30,697 nt of DNA from Saccoglossus kowalevskii. Its lineage: Eukaryota > Hemichordata > Enteropneusta > Harrimaniidae. Positions within the stretch are counted from its first letter, which is position 1, and the number at the start of each line of letters is the position of its first letter. This document shows positions 1 to 9,400 of this stretch, piece by piece. The notes under the pieces were generated by a model that saw only the letters and a list, made by a program, of their open reading frames with translations, made no database searches and was not told the DNA's origin. Location: the NCBI RefSeq assembly GCF_000003605.2, contig NW_003109080.1, positions 297,086-327,782 of the forward strand. The letters run 5' to 3'. A program made the translations under genes and the position numbers.

Positions 1-475
1 TTCATCATATAGTAACGTGTCGCTCTCCATGACCAACTTCTACAAAGTACCGAAAAATCTAATTGTTGAAAACATCACTACCGGTAAGTTGAAGATTATG
101 AACTGGAACTCGAAGGCCTCAAAACACATTCTGTGCCCAGGAATATAACGGCACACGGCGTTTGAATCAGTCACAGTACCGACCGTTACATCGCGAGTCA
201 TCGAATAGTAGCACCGCAAACCAAGGGTCATTCAATAACCAAACACTCCCTTGCTCTGTCCGACTGTGTGCGACCCGAGTCCACGTCGCGAGCTCAGTTT
301 CTATTTACGAAATACCAAATATATTGATACTAATGGGCCCGGCAACGTTAAATTATAATGTGCCACAACGCCATTGAACAATCAATACGTCACTTCCTGA
401 GTCCTATTCGTGAGGTCGTATCTGTGAGGTTCTATTCGTGAGGTATATAGCGTGCGCATACATCAATTGCCCATG
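1..475. other. Left-edge intergenic sequence, nothing recognised
   Basis: Somewhat richer in CpG than the rest. Only short chance-length open frames occur. The words ATTCGTGAGGT and TCTGTGAGGT repeat near 406-445 just before the minisatellite starts. No gene or known element is seen. Confidence 0.4.
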
Positions 476-1424
476 ATGGTATTTTGCATTCCACTTTGTG
501 TATGCTGCCCTTAATGGTATATTGCATTCTACTTTGTGTATGCTGCCCTCAATTGGTATTTCGCATTCCACTTTGTGTGTGCTGCCCTCAATTGGTATAT
601 CGCATTCCACTTTGTGTATGCTGCCCTCAATGGTATTTTGCATTCCACTTTGTGTATGCTGCCCTTAATGGTATTTTGCATTCCACTTTGTGTATGCTGC
701 CCTTAATGGTATTTTGCATTCCACTTTGTGTATGCTGCCCTTAATGGTATTTTGCATTCCACTTTGTGTATGCTGCCCTCAATGGTATTTTGCATTCCAC
801 TTTGTGTGTGCTGCCCTCAATGGTATTTTGCATTCCACTTTGTGTATGCTGCCCTTAATGGTATTTTGCATTCCACTTTGTGTATGCTGCCCTCAATTGG
901 TATTTTGCATTCCACTATGTGTATGCTGCCCTCAATTGGTATTTCGCATTCCACTTTGTGTGTGCTGCCCTCAATTGGTATTTTGCATTCCACTTTGTGT
1001 GTGCTGCCCTCAATTTGTATTTCGCATTCCACTTTGTGTGTGCTGCCCTCAATTGGTATTTCGCATTCCACTGTGTATGCTGCCCTCAATGGTATTTTGC
1101 ATTCCACTTTGTGTATGCTGCCCTCAATTGGTATTTTGCATTCCACTATGTGTATGCTGCCCTCAATTGGTATTTCGCATTCCACTTTGTGTGTGCTGCC
1201 CTCAATTGGTATTTTGCATTCCACTTTGTGTGTGCTGCCCTCAATTTGTATTTCGCATTCCACTTTGTGTATGCTGCCCTCAATGGTATTTTGCATTCCA
1301 CTTTGTGTATGCTGCCCTCAATTGGTATTTCGCATTCCACTATGTGTATGCTGCCCTCAATTGGTATATCGCATTCCACTTTGTGTATGCTGCCCTCAAT
1401 GGTATTTTGCATTCCACTTTGTGT
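476..1424. repeat. 38/39-bp minisatellite, left part (about 25 copies)
   Basis: The unit runs GGTATTTTGCATTCCACTTT then GTGTATGCTGCCCTCAATT. It is 38 or 39 bp depending on CAATGG versus CAATTGG. Variants (TTTTGC/TTTCGC, GTGTATG/GTGTGTG) are mixed through the array. Open frames on both strands arise because the unit lacks stops in several frames; they are not genes. A 231-bp (six-unit) block is repeated within the array. Confidence 0.97.
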
Positions 1425-1872
1425 TTCGCTGGTTCCCGGCGTCCTTTGCGAATGGCAGGTAGGACGCAGGTAACTAGTAATCACCATATTGTTCCATTTG
1501 GGCCGGTTTTCAGGCCGGAAGGAACGCGACTGGGTGACGTAATTTGAAAACATTCCAAGTTCCGTTTGGCGTAAACGTGTCTATAATGCTACAATAAAGC
1601 CACGCTCATGCATACTACCTGCTTAGATTTACAGATTTGATATGTTCTGTGCAAATTTATAACAAAAGAAACAATTCTTTTTATTCGCCCAACTTTCGAA
1701 AGCAAAAGGAAACCCCTGAACGGCCACGAGCATAAGCGCTGACGTCAGGTAACTAAGGGAAATGGAACAAGCAACGAGAAAGTGATGTACCAATCAGAAT
1801 GCCCAAACCGTTACTAGTTACCGGCCTCTTGTGGCTTGGTTCGCCATGACACTTGAGGCGGGAACCAGCCAA
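1425..1872. mobile_element. 448-bp MITE-like element with long imperfect TIRs and a 9-bp target duplication
   Basis: The left end, TTCGCTGGTTCCCGGCG, and the inverted right end, TTGGCTGGTTCCCGCCT, are terminal inverted repeats. A second matching block, GGTAACTAGTAA, lies about 45-60 bp inside each end. The element is flanked by ACTTTGTGT at 1416-1424 and 1873-1881. It carries no coding sequence, so it is non-autonomous. Long TIRs with a 9-bp duplication suggest a Mutator-like origin, but an 8-bp hAT-type duplication cannot be excluded because the flanks are themselves repeat units. Confidence 0.75.
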
Positions 1873-2133
1873 ACTTTGTGTGTGCTGCCCTCAATTGGTA
1901 TTTCGCATTCCAATTTGTGTGTGCTGCCCTCAACGGTATTTCGCATTCCACTTTGTGTATGCTGCCCTCAATGGTATTTTGCATTCCACTTTGTGTGTGC
2001 TGCCCTCAATTGGTATTTCGCATTCCACTTTGTGTATGCTGCCCTCAATGGTATTTTGCATTCCACTTTGTGTATGCTGCCCTCAATTGGTATATCGCAT
2101 TCCACTTTGTGTATGCTGCCCTCAACTGTATTT
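1873..2133. repeat. 38/39-bp minisatellite, right part (about 7 copies)
   Basis: Same unit and orientation as the array at 476-1424. It resumes in the middle of a unit immediately after the inserted element and decays at CTCAACTGTATTTG. It is the displaced end of one original array. Confidence 0.95.
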
Positions 2134-4666
2134 GTTTGAAGCATAGCTAGTCTGGTGGTTCGTCCAAAACCCCAACCAAGTGACAACACACACACAGCGA
2201 CACATGCAAGAGTTGCTTTTGTACCCCCAATTCTAATTGTATATGCCCCCTCTGGTAACTACAGGTGTCCTTAGGAGGGGCAATTAAATTAGCGAGTGTT
2301 GGAGGTTAAGGGTGGGCTATACAAAAGGAACTCTTTCCAAAATATCTATATCACTTTCGACCATGTTTATTTCTGCAATTATAAATTTTTGTCTATGTAA
2401 AATTCAAGGTATACTGGTAGTTTGCAGGACGTCAGTTTCTTGTGACTGTGCAAAACATTTCCATGTGATCAAACTTGATATACCTTGTGTTATATTATCT
2501 GGACATGCATAATTTTTAAAATATGAAAAAAATATTCATTTACCTTGTGAAGCTTGATTATGCAAAAAATATCATGTGATTTTTTTTTTTTAAACTGATG
2601 CACCTTGTATGGTTTTTATTATCGTTCACAACTTGGCATGCAAAAACATTGATTTACTCTGATGCTTTTATACTTGGTACATAGATTCCTTGGGTGAACC
2701 TGCTACAAGATTTGATCATTTTGTGACGATATTTTCAATTCTCTATTTTTAATTAATATTTTTGTAAGCTTCAGTCAAAAATGTGATTTTTGATTGCTTT
2801 CTACTTGGGTTGACCACTATTAGATTTGAACATAACCGGTAAATAAAGATATTTGGAATTCTTGGTAACTGCTGATTTGATAATTTGTAAATATTAACCT
2901 TGGGTGGACCTCTATTAGATTTGAACGTTTCATAAATACTTGCATACATATCCTGAAGTTGATGAATCCACGAAAGGTAAATTTATAACTTAGATACTAA
3001 ATTAAACTAAATTATCCTTATCAGTGATAAGAATATAATAGTGAATCGTTCAAATAACAGAGTACAATGGCGTTTTGGGCACTTCACCTGTGTTAAGATG
3101 CTGTACATAAATGCTACTTATGTTTATGTAAATTACATATATGCATGCACTTATTTGTAATCCAATTTGCTGAATTTGGTTACAGCAGTTGCTTTCATAT
3201 TAGTCAGAACCCACCTCATTCGTTGACCTTTTATTTGCCCCAAACATGGCAGACGATGCGCATGTTATGACGATGATAATTCCTGTTGAAATCCTATCTG
3301 CTTATTATGCACATGAACAGCAAAGGATTCAAAGAACAGTTATTTTTATGTTAATGCAGCACATAAAAATGAGTCTGCGACAACGTTCTGCATTAATTTC
3401 ATCATCCAACCATATCTAACTGCACCTCCCTGCATCATCATGTCACATTATGAATCAATATGTGCATGATTTGGGTTTGTGCTAAGCGCTCAGAAAGCAA
3501 ATCCTGGTACGAGTTTTGATTCTGACTCTTTCAGTTTTTTCCCCAGCAACATGCCAAGATCTGTATCACGACTATTATTGCAAGACTGCTCTGGTTGAAT
3601 ATTTCTATCTGCAATAGTGCTCCAAAAATGATAGTTATGCATTTTTACTAAGGTCACATGACCATATAAGGTCATGAACGTTTCCATCAGCATTTATATA
3701 CCGGTTATACATAGCGCTGATACGACTCTATACAGACTGATGCTGGCAACCACTATATTCCCACCCACACTATATCATGCAATCAGTTTAAGCAACTTGA
3801 ATTTCCTTATCAAATGATAGGAAATCATAAAGAAAGTCTTTGTAGTATGATCCTCCCTGGCCAGTGAATTTTTTTTTTTTAGCTTACTGACCTATATGTC
3901 TAGCACAGATTTTGCACACTGGATTAGTTCATTTTGTTCAGCAGTTTTGTTAATTGAGTTGCCAAAAAAAAAAAAAGATAATAGGACGCAAAGCTTGGAC
4001 TTCTAAATATATATATGGATATGCAATTCAACAGAAAAAGCATGTGCATGAATACTTGGCAAAACAAATGCAATCCTGTTTCACAGATCTCTCAGATTTG
4101 TGTTGAAACCTCAGGCTAGTTTCACAAGCAGGTAACATGGTACTTCACAGCTTTGAACGAGTTCAAACTTGTTTCAAACCATAACTTTTGTATTTGAAAG
4201 TCTGTACCTATAACCCCTTATCATAAGAGCTACCAGGGGGTATACAAAAATAGAGCATCAAGAATACGTCAGTCGTCACGATATACACAATAATGCACTG
4301 AATATTTTCATTTGTGTTTATGAAAATAGTACAGTTCCACAGAGACAGTGTACCGGTACATCAGATTGTCTGGATACAAGTCATAACACCCAGTAGCTGT
4401 AACATAATGCCTTTTGACATTTACAAGATGACCATTGATTGAACAGCAGACACTGTATAGTATCTTAAAATTTGCATAAATTACACACCCACTCTTAACC
4501 ATTATAACACATCACTAGTTAATACTGTACTGTAATTGGTCAAAACAGGATCACGCGTTATCGGCTAAATTACCATAGTAGCGCCAGGGAAATTACTAGT
4601 TCCCTAGGGAGACTAGTACCTCAACTAGTGCCCGGGGATGACGTCACTCGTCACACGATTTCCAAT
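2134..4666. other. Intergenic AT-rich sequence, no secure gene
   Basis: A short CA run lies near 2186-2196, and poly(T)/poly(A) tracts at 2580-2592, 3869-3880 and 3965-3976. The only frame of note is a 57-codon plus-strand ORF (3246-3419). Near 4590-4640 there are small palindromes around ACTAGT (for example GGGAAATTACTAGTTCCC), perhaps the edge of the element remains that follow. Confidence 0.4.
3246..3419 (+). CDS. Short ORF of unknown significance (57 aa)
   Basis: The ATG context is good (AACATGGCAG). The protein starts MADDAHVMTMIIPVEILSAY and is rich in Gln, Met and Ile, with a basic end. I recognise no family. Length and composition are compatible with chance. Recorded because the start resembles many metazoan N-termini and no other feature explains the stretch. 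Confidence 0.15.
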   Translation: MADDAHVMTMIIPVEILSAYYAHEQQRIQRTVIFMLMQHIKMSLRQRSALISSSNHI

Positions 4667-4906
4667 ATGTCGTCTGGTAGTTCGGTCGCCGATATAGATG
4701 GTCCGCTTCAAAAAACTGGATGATTTACCTTCAGTTCAGAAGAAGAACTTGACACACTAGTAGAAAGTAAAGATGCACCAAATACGAAGGACGCAATCAG
4801 GTTTTCTAGAAGCGTCTTTACATCGTCTTGTGAAGAAATCGGGACACTGCTAGCAGGCGTAGAGAAGAAGCATGCAGTGTGTTTACTATTTAATGGTACA
4901 GTATGA
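4667..4906 (+). pseudogene. Relic of a Crypton/ZMYM-like coding region, interrupted by a stop
   Basis: Reading from ATG at 4667, MSSGSSVADIDGPLQKTG is followed by an in-frame TGA, then FSSEEELDTLVESKDAPNTK and DAIRFSRSVF, with a final stop at 4904-4906. The pattern SEEELD-LVE-KD--NTK--I resembles the N-terminal segment of the many invertebrate ZMYM/KCTD1/KIAA1958-like proteins derived from Crypton tyrosine-recombinase transposons. If so, this is a broken leftover with the recombinase part missing. The assignment is from remembered pattern only. Confidence 0.4.
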
Positions 4907-4926
4907 ACGTGTAATGTGTTATAAAA

Positions 4927-5105
4927 CACATATTGCATGGCCTAATTCGGGCACTAGTATACATCTATTTTCCCGTCTGGGTTGTGGGATACCAACAATA
5001 CCTGCTATTTCCCTTGGCCTCGTGAAATAGCATGTATTTTTGGTACCCCACAACCCCTCGGAGAAATAGACGTATAATAGTGCCCTCATGGCCATGCAAT
5101 ATGTG
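4927..5105. mobile_element. 179-bp fold-back element (near-perfect hairpin)
   Basis: CACATATTGCATGGCC at 4927 is answered by GGCCATGCAATATGTG ending at 5105. The complementarity continues inward through GGGCACTA, CTATTT, GGTTGTGGG, ATACC and GCTATTTC, leaving a loop of only about 12-20 bp. The whole unit could fold into one long stem. It has no coding capacity. It is probably a MITE or fold-back transposon, since no known family ends are recognised. Confidence 0.75.
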
Positions 5106-6309
5106 CTTAATATGCAATGCACTTATTGTTTATAGACTTCTGCTTTGTAGACTTTTTTCACATGTACTGCCTCAGACTTGTATGGCATACAAGTTAGTGA
5201 ATTGGGGGAAGGGGTGCCTCAGTTATCTTTACCGGTAATTATTAGTACATGCAAGTTAGTTTTAATACTTAACATCAAAAAAAATGTGTATTTTATTTGC
5301 GCACAAAGATACAATGTTCTCAACAAATTTAACCAGGGAGATTTTTATATTCATCCACGCACAAAAACACAATTTATCAATGTCTGAATAAATTGGCTTG
5401 AAGCCAGATTTGACATTACAGAATAGGTCTTATGCATGACCCCGAAAATGGTCACACATCCTGTTCCTTACTATCTTCCAATACCAGGATGTGTCGTGCA
5501 TAGGCCACTATTTTATCCTCTGCACTTAAGCAAACAACAGGAAAAAGTAAACAATTTACCGGTATGAGAAAATAGAGGGACATTAACATTTGTTAAAATT
5601 TTTTTTTTTAATAAAACTAAAAAAAATTTTTTTTTTTTACATTTTTTATTACTCTTAATTAATACAGACAATTTGTAGAGAAAAAAAAAAAAAAACACCA
5701 TTCAGTCTGACAGTGCAATTGAAGCTATGATCTATTTCAGGAATGTATGTAAAACTAGTGTAACATTTTTGTGTGTGAAGGCAATAACTGGGTTGAGGAG
5801 TTGAAATAGACAAGTAACATGGTTGTGTATTGAGCTGACCTGACCCCACCCAGAAAACACATAAACAGAGTTCCTCAGAAAATGCAGACGTTGTCCATGT
5901 ACCCAGTTAAAATGGAAAAGACTAGATATTTCATGGAATAAAGCAATAAATACTGAAAGACATCAACTCATTCGCTGGTACAGAAATAACTGCATTACCC
6001 ACGACTCAGCCCCCACCCCTTTTCCTCCCCTATAACAAAGTTTGGTACCACAATGCCACTGAATTGTTTCCCTCCCTGCAATCCCAAATTAATACAAAAT
6101 ATGGTACAAACACTTGACTTAAAAAACAGTATATACCAAAGTAAATCATGTTTGTACATGGAGATGAAACCAGACAAATTCTATCAAGTAAAAATCACTA
6201 CAAAGACTAGTTCTGTACATGTTGGGTGCCTTCAAACACTCAACCACTTAAAGACACCCACAAACGTTTCTGTACAAAGATAAACACAACCCCCCGACCT
6301 GAAAAATTG
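5106..6309 (-). other. Acinus 3' UTR and downstream flank
   Basis: No convincing coding region on either strand. The part nearest the stop (about 5650-6309) is the likely 3' UTR. Poly(A)/poly(T) runs lie at 5600-5640 and 5682-5696. A short inverted repeat (ACACATCCTG at 5455 and its complement near 5486) lies just beyond. The UTR boundary is inferred. Confidence 0.4.
5645..5650 (-). terminator. Possible poly(A) signal for the Acinus transcript
   Basis: Read on the minus strand, this is the first canonical AATAAA I find after the stop, about 660 nt downstream. It sits in T/A homopolymer-rich sequence. Its use is inferred from position only. Confidence 0.3.
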
Positions 6310-6477
6310 TTAGCGACGCCTACTTCGATTTTGATCTCTATTCCTCGACCGTGATCTTCCTCGTCTGTCATTACGCCACCTTTCTTCTTCTCGTTTCTGT
6401 CGCTCCTTCTCTAGCTTTGCATCGGCCTCTTCTCTCTGTTTTTTTCGTTCCTGTCTTTCTTTTTCTTTCACTACAGC
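6310..6477 (-). CDS. ACIN1: Acinus exon 14: basic C-terminal tail and stop
   Basis: Residues 902-956 plus TAA at 6312-6310. [20 protein letters not shown] is a charged, probably helical stretch. It is followed by [18 protein letters not shown], a short RS-type, NLS-like tail. Vertebrate Acinus has the same layout with a longer RE/RS end. Acceptor AAACAG. Confidence 0.95.
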   Translation of the reverse strand, partial: AVVKEKERQERKKQREEADAKLEKERQKREEERWRNDRRGRSRSRNRDQNRSRRR

Positions 6478-9400
6478 CTGTTTACAATCAAAATATAGTT
6501 TAATGGTGTGCCAACAATCACTGTATCATGGTTCTATCTCTGTATTCCAACATGCACCGATTTTCAAAGCATGTCTGAAAAAGAGCTACAGACAAAGCCT
6601 AAATTAACAGTCCTAATTTCACACGTCGTCCAAAACGAGGACTAATTATGTCTACTGAAAACTGACCTGTTCTTCTGTGAGAGGTAGCCAATATATACAA
6701 GGAGTGGCTTTTGTCTTTCTGAACAGATCATCTAAAAGTTTGGCAGGCGGTTCTTCTGGTTCAACTTTCACTTCTGGGGCAAAAATTATAAAATTTTATT
6801 TAAAATGAATCAATGTATAACATCAGCCATCTATGAGGACAGACTCATGCCTGGGAACTTTTTTACAAAAAGTTGCGAGAAAAAGGAAATCACACAAAAT
6901 TGAGAACAGAAAACTATAATGTGACATGTAAATTAGGCAGCAGAGAAACATGCAGTAAATTAGGCAGCAGAGAAACATGCAGTAAGTGAGCAAGCAGAGA
7001 AACATACAGTGTGTGAGCAAGCAGAGAAACATGCAGTGTGTGAGCAAGCAGAGAAACATGCAGTATGTGAGCAAGCAGAGAAACATGCAGTGTGTGAGCA
7101 AGCAGAGAAACATGCAGTATGTGAGCAAGCAGAGAAACATGCAGTGTGTGTGAGCAAGCAGAGAAACATGCAGTGTGTGTGAGCAAGCAGAGAAACATGC
7201 AGTGTGTGAGAGCAAGCAGAGAAACGTACAGTAAGTGAGCAAGCAGAGAAACGTGCAGTAAGTGAGCAAGCAGAGAAACGTGCAGTAAGTGAGCAAGCAG
7301 AGAAACATGCAGTAGTATGTGAGCAAGCAGAGAAACATGCAGTATGTGAGCAAGCAGAGAAACATGCAGTATGTGAGCAAGCAGAGAAACATGCAGTATG
7401 TGAGCAAGCAGAGAAACATGCAGTATGTGAGCAAGCAGAGAAACATGCAGTATGTGAGCAAGCAGAGAAACATGCAGTATGTGAGCAAGCAGATAAACAT
7501 GCAGTATGTGAGCAAGCAGATAAACATGCAGTATGTGAGCAAGCAGAGAAACATGCAGTAAGTGAGCAATAAGTGAAACATGCAATTCACATATTTTATA
7601 TCATAGTCCACCTTCTTGATTCACCAGCAAAGGATTGTGGGTAAAGTATGAAATCATAGCCACCGTTGAGAAAATGATTTTATAACTTGAGAAATACTGA
7701 TGAGAAAGTTAAAATTTTCAGTGTGCATATTACTTGAGTAAATATTTCTAATATAATTAATTAGAATGTTGTAAAAAAAAAGTAAAATCAATAGCTACTC
7801 TCATCGATAAATTGTATAAAATGTACAAAGAATAGAGCATTTTATAGAAAAATACAGAAAGGAATATTTTCAGTTGTGTTACCAAGACAACAATTTTATA
7901 TGTAGGGTTGGGCACAGATATATGTATGCTACCATGCTCTCATGGAGCTCTTATCTGGAAGCACGATGTTGTTTGTCCGGACTTCCCTTTAAGTTTTAAA
8001 ATTGAAGCAACAAATCACGGACATAATCGAACAGAATGACCAAAAATACTCACTTCTCTCTTCTCTGTCTCGTTCTCTGCGTCTCTTCTCTCTCGAACTG
8101 TCTCTCCGCCGGTCTCTTTCCTTTTCTCTCTCGCGGTCCCGCTCCTTTTCCTTTTCCCTTCGCTCCTTTTCCCGTTCTCTGTATGAATCTCTTCTCTCTC
8201 TTGGCGGTATATCCATTTTTACCTTAACCTCTGTCTTTGCTATTGCAACTCCCTTATGTCTGTCAATCTGAGGAAGACGTGCATTTGCTGAATCAAACTG
8301 TACAGTCATACATGTGTAAGGTTTGTCTCGCCAACACACAGTTGTAACACAACCTCAAATTTATTCCAACATGTTTTCTTCTTTTTTTTCTCCTACGCTT
8401 CTAATCAGATAATATACCATTTTTTTTCAGATATTGTAGAATCCTTTATTTTCGCTTTAGGAATGATTTCGTGAAAATAAAATCCAGCGAATAGTTGTTC
8501 CAATATTTTACAATCAACTCATAAAAAAATCAGGGAAAATAAACTTCCATACAAAACACTCAAAAATTCTTCTCAGCGAAAATTAATTCCAGCGAAAACA
8601 AAATATTTTACAGTCTTGAAATTCTTATGAAATACAAGTTCAGTGGTCAACATTACTGAACGTGCTAGTGCTATTATAGATGGAATTGATAACTAGATGA
8701 AGTTTTCCGAAAACGTGCCTGACAGATGCAAACAAAAAGTTTAAGTACAAAAATCAGATTCTGCATTTCTTACCTCCTCCTGTACGGCATATTCTACAAT
8801 TAAATTTTTCGGATTACTTGAAGGCCATTTTGTACCATGAAGTGCATCCCTTGTTTTGATCGCCTCTTCCTCTGTTGAATACTGTAAAACATTAAGACAA
8901 AAAATCAACAAACCCAGCAGCGTTCTCCTCAAGGCATTTCAACAGTGCGCCATATCCTGTTTTCTGTTAAATTCGTTAGTGCCCTGGTTCCAGACAAAGA
9001 ATTGTTTACAATACAGACCATCGCACATTGTGTTCCTAAGGACGACCCACCATGCCGACTTCACATGTATCACAGGAAAATGATGGCTAACTGGTTCACT
9101 GTCTTAGGGTGACATCAGTATCTATAGCTATATAAATACAAGTACTTCAAATTTGATTCACTTACAGTTACAAAACAGTGGGATTTAATTTTGTCAATCC
9201 AGAAGCCTTCTTCCACGATGGTACCAGACCTACTCAGAAGCTCCTTTAGTTGATTGATGGTGAAAGGACGGACGAGATTCATCACATGGACTATTTTAGT
9301 GACTGGCATTCGTGCAGGACTCTGTGAACGTCTGGTGATAACGGGATCGTCTACCGGCAGATTGGACAACTGTCTACGTATAATCTTTGGAGGTGATACA

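Noticed and set aside
690-1547. Long open frames on both strands across the 38/39-bp array
   Set aside because: They are translations of a minisatellite, open because the unit lacks stops. There is no start context, splice support or protein family.
476-2133. CRISPR array
   Set aside because: Units are contiguous with no unique spacers, and the DNA is clearly metazoan.
6823-7611. 262-codon minus-strand frame (and two others) in the 27-bp array
   Set aside because: The period is a multiple of three, so frames stay open. The hydrophobic Leu/Cys/Phe repeat is unlike Acinus, and exons 12 and 13 already join in phase across it.
9115-9165. Extension of exon 10 beyond the GTAAGT donor
   Set aside because: Exon 11 continues the RRM in phase from the donor at 9165. 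The extension is AT-rich Tyr/Leu sequence with no Acinus similarity.
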